Origin: Lyophyllum atratum
Lineage: Eukaryota; Basidiomycota; Agaricomycetes; Agaricales; Lyophyllaceae
Length of the DNA: 64,000 bases
Direction of reading: 5' to 3'
Assembly: GCA_014905825.1 (NCBI GenBank)
Contig: JACGCN010000004.1
Location: 2,521,384 to 2,585,383, forward strand
In this document: piece after piece, positions 21,690-33,549 of the stretch
Position numbering within the stretch: the stretch's first letter is position 1
Layout: each line of letters opens with the position of its first letter
Position numbers and translations under genes: made by a program
The notes under the pieces: generated by a model
Told to the model about the DNA's origin: nothing
Database searches by the model: none
The model's input: the letters and a program-made list of their open reading frames with translations, nothing else

Positions 21690-22260
21690 CCCTGTCCACC
21701 GAATAGGGCAATGTTGCAATTGCCACACCACCGTGACGCCACTCTGGAGGAAGGAAGACAAGGGGAAGGTCGCAATGTGTAAGTTGTTTTTCTTATTCTT
21801 CGAATTCATCCATTCCTCCTTCAATGCCCTTGCTTACGCGTGAACGATTAGGTGTGGGCTCTACTATAAACTACATGGCTCGGCCAGGCTAATTTCCATG
21901 AAGTCGGACATTATTCGCAAGCGGTCGAGGCACGATGCTTGTACCGGCGGTAGCAACTTCTCCAACACCCCCTCTGCCAGCCCCAGCATCAGCCGCCGCA
22001 CCTCTCCCGCCTGCGAGGCCTCCCCTATTTTTCCTCCCGACTCCTGCACCAGGCAGATGAGCTACGACTACAGCGAGGAGCTCGACTGCCTCCTCACGCA
22101 GTGTGAGCTTCTCGGCGTGCTCGAGCAGGACCTGAGCCAGCAGCAGATGTTCCACACATTCCGGTCCCCCGGTCTTTACCACCCCAACTACCTCGCAAAG
22201 GTGTACACCATGTCCTCTGACCCGCTCCCCTTCCCATCCACGGACAGTGCCGTCGCATGA
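21690..22260 (+). pseudogene. GATA-type zinc-finger transcription factor fragment
   Basis: Around 21708-21780 the plus strand reads CCNCHTTVTPLWRKEDKGK, the first half of a GATA zinc finger. After an intron-like gap (about 21782-21851) it continues CGLYYKLHGSARLISMKSD then IIRKRSRHDA, the second half and basic tail. The exon ends at 22260 (STDSAVA stop). At the splice junction the spacing of the last cysteine pair is one residue short (CKC instead of CNAC), and the gene body on either side is missing. It therefore looks like a captured, non-functional fragment of a nitrogen-regulator-type GATA factor. The finger halves themselves are unmistakable. Confidence 0.75.
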
Positions 22261-22592
22261 TCATGGACTCTGCGTCCGAGCTGCCTCCTTTGCCACGTCG
22301 TATTTGTCCTACAACGACGGCTGCTCGACAAGTATATCTACCGGTTTTACTTGTGCATACATACCCTCTAGCTAATCATCATTGACAACGTCCTTGGTAC
22401 CTTTGTCTATCATATCATTCCCAGTTTATCAGTGACACCATATATACACGCCGTGCGTCCGCCATCAGACTTATGGATTTATAAAGTTCTCGTAGTCTTG
22501 ATACCGAATTGTTCAATACAGAGACTGAGCGGCAGACAGAGATTGAGCGACAGACCTAGGGAAAGACCCTGACCGGGATTTTGCCCTCCAAG

Positions 22593-25500
22593 ATGGACAG
22601 CTTGTCCATATATTCCCACGGACAGAGGGCGAATCCTTCCATGTCTGGTCTCACCTCCGAGGAAACTGCGGCTCTCTTGTCGTACCTGCATCATGATCAC
22701 GCTCTGCCGCCTGGATTACGCACCATTGCTCAGAAGCTGGAAGATACTTTGATTGTTCCAAGACCGGTAAGTTTTCACACAATAATACCAAGTTCTGCTG
22801 CGCATCAACTCGTTGGTTTCCTGCAGAGAGTTCCGAAGACAGCTCATGAACGCCATTTGCCCTCCCCAGTTTCATTGGGCTTCCGAACACCCAAGACCGC
22901 AGTGCCAGTCACTCCAACACGAAGACCCTCAACCTTTCTGGCGACACCAACCACGCGTCCCGACTTCACACCGCTGACCTTCTCCGGACTCGTCTCGTCG
23001 CCGTTTCGTCTTTCACCGCCTGTGTCAACCCCAATTTCAGTGCATGACCGGAGATTGTCACGGTCTGTATATCTGGATAAATCTGTAAGTACTACTCATC
23101 GCAAGTTTACATATTACCTAGTCCCTCACTCCCACTGTTAGCCCCCATCTACTCCCTTCCGGCCACGGCGCCCCCGTGTGCGACAGGGCAGATCACGCAG
23201 TCCGACCCCTCTGTTGACCTCCTTCCTCAACTATTCACAACGGTGGCCCCGCCGATCATCTAACTCTCGAAGCTTGAGCCCGAGAATGCGAAATCAAGAC
23301 CATAGGCGTGGGCGAAGTCGCGGGAGGAGAATGTCGCCCACTTGGACACCACCCTTATCACGTACTGGCACATCCAATTTCCCCTCCCGCTCTTGCATTT
23401 CTCCCAGCACATCTGTCTTCCCCTTTTCTTCGGACTCTTTGGACCCCTCCGACATTTTTTCGGATGCCTTCGATGTTTTATCAGATCCTATCGACCCTTC
23501 TTCTGACGATCTTTTTGACGCCTCTTCCGACGGATTTTGCGACCCGGATTTTGATTCCAACCAGCATCATGACCACTACGATTCAGACATTTTAATGGGG
23601 AACGAGGAGCATGGAGATCACCGTCACCTTGTGGGAAACAGGGGTGGATATCAAGAAGTTCCTGGGCTCGATGACGAAGGAGGACAATACCGAGGAATGG
23701 GATCAGACGAAGAAGGTGGGGGCGAAGGGAGCAGTGGCAGAGCTACAGGTCGAAGTGCGGGTCGAAGTCAAAGTTGGGGTAGCAGTCGCACTCACAATCC
23801 GGGCAGAAGTCGAAGTGCGGGTCGAGGTGCGGGTCGAAGTCGAAGTCGCGGTAGAGGAAGTCGAAGTCGCGGTAGAGGTCGAAGTCGAAGTCCTGGTAGC
23901 GGTCGAGGTCGCGGAAGAGGTCGAGGTCATGGTGGTGGAAGCGGGGGAGGTGGTGGTCGTGGGCCTCGAAGACGGCGGCGGAGACGAAGTGGCAGCAGCT
24001 GTAACCGCGGTGGGATGGTACCTCCCAACTGGATCCATGCGCCTCGTTACGGAGTCTCCAACGTGGACGGAATGGACAACGAACTTGATTCCCAGCAAGT
24101 CGAGCAGGACTTCCAGGCTTCTCAGGATGGTGATCCATCCGAGACCTCCATCCACGGCAGCGGCGAAGTGGACATGCCAGCTTCTGGCTCGCAACGTCTC
24201 CAACCTGAACCCGAGAATCCGGCCTTACCTGATATCGCGCAGCATCTTATGACCACGTTGTCGACATCTGCCGAAGAGATCCTCTTAACTGAGGGCTCCA
24301 ACAACGATGTCCAAGCTGCTTTGAACGCTCTGCAGGGCAAAACCCCTGCCTCCGACATCAATAGCATTATGGCTCTGGATTCCCTCCAATTCCTTGCGGA
24401 TAGATGCGCTCAAGCTGAGCAAACCGCCGCATCTGCCGACTTCATCTATATGCTCAGTTGTATAGCTTTAAGATGCAAGGTCATCAGGTGAGTATTTACC
24501 TTTATATTCATGGACGCAGACTAATCCTCCCCTCTCACGTAGTGTCTCTTGCTCTACCGGTGAGAAAAAGACCACCATTCTCAGAAAGATCAAATCTACG
24601 AAGAGCTGTAAGACGCTCGAACGATATGTTGATGACGGGGCGAAGTATACACTGTTTGCCAGTGCTGGTATGCCATTTCATTTTAACAGTGCGTCCTGTT
24701 CTGAAACATTTTACATCCAGGAACCATCTACCTCCTTGCCATCCTTGCTGTTGCCCAGCTTCGAGGGAAGATTCGAAAGATTACCCATGACGTGGCGATA
24801 CGTCTTCAGCATCTGATACGGTGTCCAGACCCCAGTTCGTCTTTTCTCTCCATCTTTGGAACATTTACTTAGTCCGTGTCTTCCAGATATTCCGATTGGA
24901 AGGAGCGTAATAAAACATGTCATACCTGCGATAGTCCTCCTACAGAGAGCCAACTGCGTCACCTTTTCAACCCTGTTCAGCACCACTCTCCTGGCATCTC
25001 AAGGCATTTCCTCCGAGGTCGAAGCCTCCGACATTGTACGTTCTGACGAGTTTTTTGACTCGATAATCTTCAAGTGAGAATTCCATCGGATTTATTTGAC
25101 TTCAGTTGACATCCTTTGCCAAATAGCGCTATCATCAAGCCGCGTTCTATTCAAACCTGGAGTGAGGCCTACAGAAATGTAAACTCCCCTGCTCAACCGT
25201 ATCCGTTTTACGTGATGCAGCACTCCTTATATAATACGCCTTTTTCTGGTCCGTCCACCGCCGTCATTCCCCCACCGCCTGCCATCCTTCCAGCCCCTCC
25301 TGGCGTCAGCGACGACTTTGAACTTGCCATGCAGGCTCTTGAAACGCCCACATTTACTAATGATCCTTCTAAACTCCATGTTGTAGAAACGTGTTTCGAT
25401 CCGGAACTTCCGACAAACTCCAAGATCAAGTTCTCTCCTAAAAATAAGAAGAAACGCTACCGCTATACGCAAAAGCAGAGGAGATATGTCCGGGAAGCTG

Positions 25501-26665
25501 TGACCTGCGAGTCCCTCGAAGACTTCCAGGAGAAGGCGCGTTTTTTCCCCTATTTATTTCTACAGGCTCTTTCAACTCCACTGTTATAGATTTTCAATCA
25601 GCTATCCTTAGGGAGGAAGACTGACGGAAAGGCGTACGTCAAGCTTAGCCATGACAATCTGGAAGGGTATGCGTTTTCTCAGTATGGCAAGTCTTATAAA
25701 TTTATGTTCTTTGCAGGCGCCGTTTGAGGGTCAATGATAAGCATGGAAACCCCATGGTTATTGTCGTCCCTGATATGCCAGAGCATATCAGAGATCCTCT
25801 ATTGGACAAGTTAAGCATGATACAGCCAGGCGTCCTCGCGTATACAGACTCAGAGATGCTAGGGGAGAGTGGTAAATTCTGTCACACACATTTCGCATGG
25901 TGGAATCGGTATCACGTCAGCGTAAGTCATGTTCAAATCTGTATATTTTCTTTCTTTGTTGAAGTTTTACCTCGTAGGGTAAGGGGGCGCCTTCCGACAT
26001 TGATCCTGCGGCACTCAAGCGAGAGGGGAAGAAGCGCTTTAACACTGCACAGTGTACGCCTCGCACCTCTGTGGAGCTTCAGAAGAACATTCAAGCATAC
26101 GAGCAACTCCAAATTGCTTTGGCGAGCCTGTTTGAGTGGCAAAGAAGTGTGGTATGTCTAATTCGTTCATTCATTTATTTGTTCTCCTACCCTAAAATGG
26201 ACCCAGCTAGAAGAACTACTCCCTGTGGAGTATCAGGTCCTATCTCAATATGTTGACGTGCTTCCTGGCGATGGACTCTCTCCAGCCTATCCTTTCGGGG
26301 GCTTTGTTCTCAACATCAATGTCACCACCCTTATCCACCGGGATTATCAGGATCTCAAACTCTGTATGGTCATTGTAGCAACGGACAAGGACTGCGAGGG
26401 AGGGGACCTCTGTCTTGAGGAACCTGGACTGGCTCTTGAGCTGAAGAATGGTGACGTCATCATTTTCGCTTCCTCCAAATTGAGCCACTTCAATACACAT
26501 TTCAGAGGACATCGTATGTCCCTGGTTTTCCACTCCGACATCTCAGCAACATCATGGGTGCAGCAGCGTAATCACTGGAACCATTCACTCTTTATGAATG
26601 TTTTTGATGACGGTGATCACAGAACTGGACAGGTGGAGCACCTTGATACTGAAGTAGATACGTAA
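22593..26665 (+). CDS. TET/JBP-like 2OG-Fe(II) dioxygenase, cargo of the hAT element
   Basis: Multi-exon gene with plus-strand introns of 50-65 bp. Exons located with consistent phase include 22593-22766, 22827-23084, 23142-24487, 24543-24667, 24721-24822 and 24887-25073; several more follow to the stop at 26665. The N-terminus is MDSLSIYSHGQ, followed by an Arg/Ser/Gly-rich disordered region (exon 3) and a hydrophobic stretch near IVLLQRANCVTFSTLFS. The C-terminal catalytic domain has NINVTTLIHRDYQD (HxD iron ligands), GGDLCLEEPGL, then SHFNTHFRGHRMSLVFHSD (distal His and 2OG-binding Arg). This matches the family expanded in mushroom fungi, whose characterised relatives oxidise 5-methylcytosine. 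One intron near 25541 appears to use a GC donor. The reading frame is otherwise intact. It sits upstream of the transposase on the same strand. Confidence 0.85.
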
Positions 26666-27677
26666 TTGTCAATATCAACGTAGCCGTCGTCCAGTTAAAT
26701 AACGCTTGCCGATGCTTGAGCACTTTGAGGAATTTCGCCCTCCCTGAATGGACAACTTGTCCACGTATTCCCACGGTCAGAAGGCAAATGCTTACTAGGC
26801 ATGACCGCTCTACTCTTGGCCCAACCGTCAAGCTTGCATGATGTCCACTCAGCTGACTCACTCAACAACCTCGGGATATCCACGGTGGACCGCTGAAATA
26901 GCGGGTCCTTTCCCGACATTCTAACGCTCATGTTTGCCTTAAAAGACAAGACCCAATTTTATCGCGTCCTTCTATCTCCTGTTCTATTACAGTGATCCTG
27001 ATCATGTCGAAGGCCAGAAATACTTGCGCGCTCCCATTCGTGGCTCATCGTCTAGGTTCACCCGACTGACAGGTTCACCCGACTGACTAACCAACAGGAT
27101 TTCACTTGAGGAGCTCCTGACATTAGCGGGTGACATTCATTGACGATCTCAACGGTGAGTTTTTTCTGTCCAATTGAATTGTCAACGTGTTGTAGCAAGC
27201 TCATGACCTTTTGCCAGCAATACATTGACCATCTGACTCCTCTCGACCTCCACGATTACCTCACACCACGACGAGACCTCGGGTTATGGTAGTGAAGTCG
27301 AACGACGTTTTTCCTATAGGTTAGCTCTTGGAGGGGCAAAGGGTATAACCGACTGACCAACCAACAGGATTTCACTTGAGGAGCTCCTGACATTAGCGGG
27401 TGACATTCATTGACGATCTCGGTGAGTTTTTTCTGTCCAATTGAATTGTCAACGTGTTGTAACAAACTCATGACCTTTTTCCAGCAATACATTGACCATC
27501 TGACTCCTCTCGACCTCCACGATTACCTCACACCACGACGAGACCTCGGGTTATGGTAGTGAAGTCGAACGACGTTTTTCCTATAGGTTAGCTCTTGGAG
27601 GGGCAAAGGGTATAAAAACCCCACCTTTTCCCCTGCATAACTCACTGAGTTCCCTCAGCTTCACTTTCAAGTATCTC
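26666..27677. other. spacer with tandem promoter duplication
   Basis: Between the dioxygenase and the transposase. At 26745 a third degenerate leader MDNLSTYSHGQKANAY is followed by a stop. Two near-identical ~268-bp direct repeats follow (27080-27347 and 27349-27614). Each carries ATTTCACTTGAGGAGCTCCT and ends at TTGGAGGGGCAAAGGGTATAA. Only the second copy continues into a TATA-like GGGTATAAAAACCCC, about 65 bp before the transposase ATG. Confidence 0.7.
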
Positions 27678-30600
27678 ATGGCGCCTCGTGGAACAACAAA
27701 GAAGAAAGGTGCAGCTAGCACAGCACGCACTGGTGGTGCCGCAACCGCTGCGTCTGAAGATCGGGAAACTATCGACCTCAACTTGACCGACTCCGACCCG
27801 GAACCGATTCGCAACCCTGCCCAATTTAACGAGCAGCGCACCGCTCAAGGTATATCATTTATCTACAATTCATTCTTACCATCGTCTGGCTAAACTCGAT
27901 TTTTTCGTCAGCGGCGCGTGGTGGTTCGGTTGGCACAAGACCAGCAGATATGGGGCAACAGGATGCACCATCGGTCGATTCTACCGACAGTGTCACCACA
28001 AGTTCGAACAAGGCCGCCGACATTGCTTACTTTTTTACATCAAAGACGTCGGGGGAATCACACCGTTATTGTATGCCATGCAGGTAAGTAGTTATGTTCA
28101 ATTGAGGGTTCTCGATATCTCAAGGCTTGATTGCAGGGCGGCTGCGGCCAGGGATCCCGATTTCCCTCGTAACCGTAATTACAAGTATTCATTGACGACT
28201 GGAAATGATGGGCTCCGGCGTCATCTCGAGAATTTCCATAAAGACAAGTATCTCGCGCTCTGTGAGGAGCATAACTGGCCCAACCTTCTACCGACGATGA
28301 AGGCGGATTCCAAGGCCAAGGCTGAAGCTGCGAAGGCTACAGCTCGCGTCGACGTCTTCTCCGCTAATGCTGTATCCGTGCAAATTGTGCGATTCATAGT
28401 CGCAACGGACCAAGTAAGTAACCATTTATTTGCTCCTATATCCATCTCTGACCAGACACATAGCCCCTCAGCCTCGTCGAGAATAAGGAGTTCCGCCGCC
28501 TTCTTGGCTTGTTTCGCCCAGACTATACAGAATTCGATGTGCTCCATCGTAACCAACTGCGCGTAGCTGTTCTCAGAACCTGGCACGGGTGGTTCACCAA
28601 CTTTCGTTCTGAATTAGAGGTGGGTTAAAGCTCCAACACTTCAAATATAAACCGAACTCATGGTAGACATGAACAGAAAGCTGCTGGTGCATTCAGCTTC
28701 ACCGCTGATGTCTGGAGCAGTCGAACCCGACAATCCTTCTTAGCCATTACGATTCACTGGATCGCATATGAGACTGTCAATCCGATGAGTGGTCAGGGGG
28801 AAAATATGGTTCTGAAGTCAGCCCTGCTTGCATTCCATCCCATTTACGGAAAGCACGATGGACGTAATCTTGCTAGAGTTACGTTCAACATGTTGGAGCG
28901 CGCAGGAGTCAATGGCAAAGGGGTACGCTGCAATTACTTATATACGTTTGTAATTGCTAATTAATAGAACTGCCTTTTCAAAGATTCAGCACTGGACCCT
29001 CGACAATGCCAGCAACAATGACACTTTCCTTCGTGCCCTCTCCCGCATCTACGATCGTGAATACCCTGATTCTCCCCTCTCTCCAACCGACTGTCGCATT
29101 CGATGCTTTCCCCATATAATAAACATTATCGCTCAACACGTCATCAAAGCCTTCGGCCGTATGCCCCTAGCCGACTCCGTGGGAAATGAAGGCAACAACG
29201 ACGATGACTCCGATGATGAACCTGAGGGGATGGTCAATGAGGATGAGGATGAGGACGATGAGGAAGATGACCAGGAGGACGAGGGTGGGGAGGACGACGA
29301 GGAAGAGGAGGAGGAAGAGGAGGAGGAAGAGGAGGAGGAAGAGGAGGATGATGGGGCTGATGAGGAAATTAACCAGGATGAGGGCGACGAGGAGGACAAT
29401 GAGAATGACGACGAGGAGGGTGATGACGAGGAGGATGAAGACGGGGAGGATGATGATGAGGACGACAACGATGACGACGATGATCCTGGGGCAGGGGCAG
29501 CGGCTAAGGCTAAGGGGAAAGGGAAAGGCAGAGGGAAGGGTAAAGGAAAGAAAGACGAGGATCCATTGCTCAAGAAGGTCTGTCTTGCATCCTTGGGGTA
29601 TCGCTGGCACACTCTGACGCCATTCCTTGTCTGCCAAAAAGGTCCGCACCCTTGTGCGCGCTTTGCGTGCATCTGGACAGCGCAAAGAAGCCTTCGCTGC
29701 CTTTATCGACAACGGCAACAGATTCAAGTGGTGGCGGGGGGTAAACGGTGATAGTATCACTCTGGCATCGAAGAACTTTTTGTTGGATGTTCGCACTCGC
29801 TGGGATTCGACGTATATGATGCTTGGCCGGCTGCTTGAAATGCGCCAGGTATGTCTGCCTCTTCTCCTTTTGTGCAAATGATGGCTAAATGTATGAACAT
29901 AGCCTCTCGATCGCTTCCTCCAGTTCGACCAGCAGGGGATACCTTTCAATCATCTCTCTTTATCGGAAGCCGATTGGTCCCAGGTGACCGACATGGTTAC
30001 AGTCCTACAGGTACATACTCGTAACATGGACTTTGTTCTATAAAATATGAAATTGACTCTCCCATCCCGTGTTCCCAGTACCTCCACTGGGTGCAACAAG
30101 TCATGTCAAAGGAAAGGAACCCAGTGCTCGCAGGGGCCATCCCCACGTTAGAACGATTGATGGAGCAACTGGAGATGGTAGGCCAACAAGTTCCTCGTCT
30201 TCGATCTCCGATACAAGTTGGGCTTCAATACGCCGTCAAATATTACAAGCGTATGGATGATACGAAGGCCTATGTTATCGCAATGTGTAAGCGGTAATTC
30301 AAACCAGTATTAATGAAAATAACTGAAAAGAAACCTCACTATTCCAGTCCTCCATCCCTTCATTCGCATGTCGTGGATTAGAGATCACTGGGATAAAGAA
30401 TATGTCGATGATGCTGAGGCCACGATCAAGGCCACCGTAAGTTTTAATTCCGCTCTTTTTCAGAAGTATACTCAATATTTCCTTTATGTCTCATCCAGAT
30501 GACAGAGTATCGTGCCAAAGCGCCCCCAGCAAGACAGAGCCAAGACAGACTGTCCACGTCCTCCAGAAGTGCAAAGTCCCAGGACGGCTGGCTCAACGTG

Positions 30601-31225
30601 GGGCTTCCGTCACACTTAATGATGCGAAGCAGCGACTTGGCTTGGCAAGACGCTGGAGTCGGAACACAAACTGTCGACGATGAATACACCCAATACGGCT
30701 TTGGCGCCCGAAGCAAGTTTGACGTCAATATCTTAAAATTCTGGGAGGTATGAGTTATATCATGCCTCTCTCCTTCCTTGGACTCATCTTAGGCCTTTTT
30801 CTTTTACGCAGGCTCATCGCGACGAATTCCCGACGATCTTTGCCATGGCACTGGACTACCTCCCTATCCAAGCTTCTTCTGTTCCTTGCGAGCGAGCATT
30901 CTCATCTGGTGGGGAGACCGACACTCCTCGACGCAACAGACTTGCCCCGGTTCTTATGGAGACACTTCAATTACTCAAGTTCGCTTTCAATCGTGAAGTG
31001 GCCATGAACTTCACCGACGGCTTGTTAATGCAGGAGGACGAGTTGGCCACACCTCGTGCCTTGTCACGCCGCACAGCGGGTAAGCTCCTCACCAAACTCG
31101 GGACTGCTAGTGGCTCGCACAGAAGAGAGGATGCAATCGACGTCATTATCCATCTTGAAGGGGAACCCGAGGCTCCAGTTGGCGGAGAATTGGGGCCAAC
31201 TAATGAAACATCGGAGACTACTTGA
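27678..31225 (+). CDS. hAT transposase
   Basis: Multi-exon gene (first exon 27678-27849; introns about 50-65 bp). A BED-type zinc finger is formed by SHRYCMPC and, after an intron, GLRRHLENFH. Then come the N-terminal hAT region (VENKEFRRLLGLFRPDY), the first catalytic Asp in FTADVWSSRTRQSF, the second in HWTLDNASNND, and CFPHIINIIAQ. A ~100-residue Asp/Glu-only insertion then a Gly/Lys-rich run (29195-29560) follow. After that come VRTRWDSTYMMLGRL and finally the catalytic Glu and dimerisation motif in ASSVPCERAFSSGG to ALDYLPIQ and LLKFAF. All three catalytic acids are present. The C-terminus is EPEAPVGGELGPTNETSETT. It presumably mobilises the whole 18206-33099 element, whose 8-bp TSD and TAG-ended TIR fit this superfamily. 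Confidence 0.92.
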
Positions 31226-31656
31226 TCACAGGCAGCGTCAACATTTTAATCGTGGTAGGTATCTTTCAACTTATGTACAAATATTGTCGGTCGACAGGTC
31301 TTTTTCAAGTTCCTCGATGCTTTACACCCCCTTCCCCCTTCCGTTGCGGTATATACGTACGTTGGATTCAGACTTCATGATCTTCCATATGCTTTGACCG
31401 ATAGTGGTTTGATACTCTACTGTTACCCCTTACTGTGGTACAGTGAACAATATACTGAGCTTCGTGTTTTTCCCGCCTTTGAGGAGTTGTGAGAATCATG
31501 TGAGAAGAGAACACGTATGTACCGATGCTGAGCTAAGCATGTTCATCTTTCCGCTGATCTGCCACCATTATGCAGCGTTGACTCCTCAATTTGTATCACT
31601 CCTTTGTATCTAGTATCTTGCTATCTTGGCACCAATACCGCTTCAACATAATCTGA
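31226..31656. other. spacer, no gene seen
   Basis: 430 bp between the transposase stop and the kinase start. Presumably 3' UTR and promoter; no recognisable element. Confidence 0.5.
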
Positions 31657-32759
31657 ATGGACGACCTACCTCATGGCATATTCAGAGTCGGTTCAAAGTA
31701 CCGTCTTCGAGTAAAGATCGGGTCTGGTTCTTTTGGTGTGTTAGCAGTGTCTTCAAGGTCTGTAAGCGCTAAATCCTCCACATTTCTACAGGTGATGTCT
31801 ATCGTGCTGATAATGTGATTACGAAGCAAGGTGTAGCCGTCAAGTTGGAGGCTATTGATAACTCCCGCTCACGACTACAACACGAATGGACTGTCTATAA
31901 AGAACTAGGACATGCTCCAGGCATTCCTCGTCCCATGTGGTTTGGTACAGAATCAGGCTATAGAGCGCTGGTGATGGAACTTCTTGGTCCCTCGCTCGAA
32001 GAGCTCTTCAACCTCTGCCACCGGAAATTCTCACTGAAAACTGTTCTGATGGTTGGTGACCAAATGGTGTGTGCGTCAACCAATTTCACTCTATATCAAT
32101 GCTTACTGGCTTCATTCCAACAATCATAGATCTCCCGTATCAAATATGTACATCACCAAGGCTATATCCACTGCGACATCAAGCCAGACAACTTTGTCCT
32201 CGGTACACCCCAGAATCCACATATACATCTGATTGACTTTGGGCTCGCAACAAAATACCAACATGGCCCTGCCCAAAATCACATTGCACTCAGCACGGGA
32301 AATGGTGTGCTTGGAACAGCGCGCTACTTCTCTATCAACACCCACGCAGGGCTTACTCAGAGTCGCCGGGACGATTTGGAATCCCTTGCCTATGTCCTTA
32401 TCTACTTTCTTCGCGGCTCTTTACCATGGCAGCACCTTGAAGGCAGGACGAGGAAACAGAGGTTCCTCCATATCCAGCAAATGAAGATCAACTCCTCCAT
32501 CATCGAGCTGTGCTCTGGTCTTCCTGAGGAGTTTTGTGCGTTCCTCAGTTATGTGCGTAATCTTCCATTTAGCTGCGCACCAGACTATGAGCACCTTCAA
32601 AACCTCCTTCATAATGCATTTGATCGTGCTGGATATGTAAATGACAGCAACTTCGACTGGACGTCGAAGATACCAAGGGTCAACAGCCTTTCCCACACAT
32701 CCCGCAGCATTCGCCCTGCCCTTCCCTCAACAAGTATCACCGGCCACAATGATTGGTGA
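31657..32759 (+). CDS. CK1-like (casein kinase 1 family) protein kinase, cargo of the hAT element
   Basis: Three exons (31657-31735, 31792-32066, 32130-32759) with matching phases give 327 residues, almost all kinase domain. Ser/Thr kinase of the CK1 group: Gly-rich loop IGSGSFGDVY, ATP-binding Lys in VAVKLEAI, catalytic loop GYIHCDIKPDNFVL, DFG in HLIDFGLA, and the CK1 hallmark GTARYFSINTH followed by QSRRDDLESLAYVLIYF and RGSLPWQ. The catalytic loop is HCD instead of HRD, an unusual change next to the catalytic Asp; the Asp, Lys and DFG Asp remain. The C-terminal tail is short (ends STSITGHNDW). The gene lies 430 bp downstream of the transposase within the transposon, so it is cargo; role unknown. 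Confidence 0.88.
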
Positions 32760-33099
32760 CCTGAACCTCTGGGTATGTTATTCATATTCCTTCTCGTATC
32801 ATTACTCGCTCATCTGCAGGCTGTAGGGTGAAAATCAGTAATCAATTACCGTGAAATGTAGTCTATAGCTATTCATATCGTAGTATTCTCCAAGTTCTCG
32901 ATTGCATCAAGTCGTCTCAAGTCGTCTCAAGCCGACCTTGAGTCGGCTTTGAGCTGGCTCCGGCCACCCTAACCCAAAGCTGCTTCCGGGTTGCTTCTGA
33001 ACTGATGGATTAGATTAGATGGGCCGAGATGAGATGGTTGACTAAGCAAGCTGCAACTCAGCGAGATAAAAGCCAGCTTGCCGAGTTTGTGCAACACTA
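32760..33099. other. right subterminal region of the hAT element
   Basis: 340 bp with short clustered repeats (AAGTCGTCTC twice near 32920, TTGAGTCGGCTTTGAG inverted around it) ending in the TIR GTGCAACACTA. Such subterminal repeats commonly bind hAT transposases. No ORF. Confidence 0.6.
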
Positions 33100-33468
33100 G
33101 GGTCGACGGTATAGACCAGGTGCAAGACCAGGTGCGACGGGAGGTGCGAATGGTACAAGGGGAGGTGCGGAACCAGGTGCGAATGGTACAAGGGGAGGTG
33201 CGGAACCAGGTGCGACGGTATAAACCAGGTGCGAGACCAGGTGCGACGGATAACCCAGGTGCGAGACCAGGTGCGACGGGAGGTGCGACAGATAAACCAG
33301 GTGCGACGGATGAGACCAATGAGCGGAGGTGCGACGGGAGGTGCGAATGGTACAAGGGGAGGTGCGAGAGGAGGTGCCACGGGTGAGGGGAGGTGCGAAT
33401 GGTACAAGGGGAGGTGCGAAGCCAGGTGCGAATGGTACAAGGGGAGGTGCGAGAACAGGTTTGGCATG

Positions 33469-33549
33469 GACACATGGTATACTTGGTTATCACGCACGCT
33501 TTGTCTGCGACTCAGCTGGCGGTCCCGGGTTCAATCCCCGGGTGTCTCA
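33469..33549 (+). tRNA. tRNA-like sequence, copy 3
   Basis: Same unit as copy 1, with acceptor 3' strand GTGTCTC (one mismatch) and T-loop TTCAATC. Confidence 0.45.

Larger units (their letters stand above)
18206..33099 (+). mobile_element. giant hAT-superfamily transposon with cargo genes
   Basis: A 14,894-bp insertion with 11-bp perfect terminal inverted repeats TAGTGTTGCAC / GTGCAACACTA and an 8-bp target duplication GGGTCGAC (18198-18205 and 33100-33107), the TSD length typical of hAT elements. The uninterrupted site ACCAGGGTCGACGGTATAG occurs once in block II (GGGTCGAC at 37583-37590). Inside, left to right: decayed Zn2Cys6 and GATA transcription-factor pieces, a TET/JBP-like dioxygenase gene, the hAT transposase gene, and a CK1-like kinase gene. 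The last three share the plus strand. Beyond the perfect TIR the subterminal regions share weaker similarity (GCAGCTGACTTTTA versus GCAAGCTGGCTTTTA read from the other end). Confidence 0.93.

Noticed and set aside
29133..29672. Ser-rich minus-strand ORF opposite the transposase
   Set aside because: It is the antisense of the acidic GAG/GAT codon run and has no independent support.
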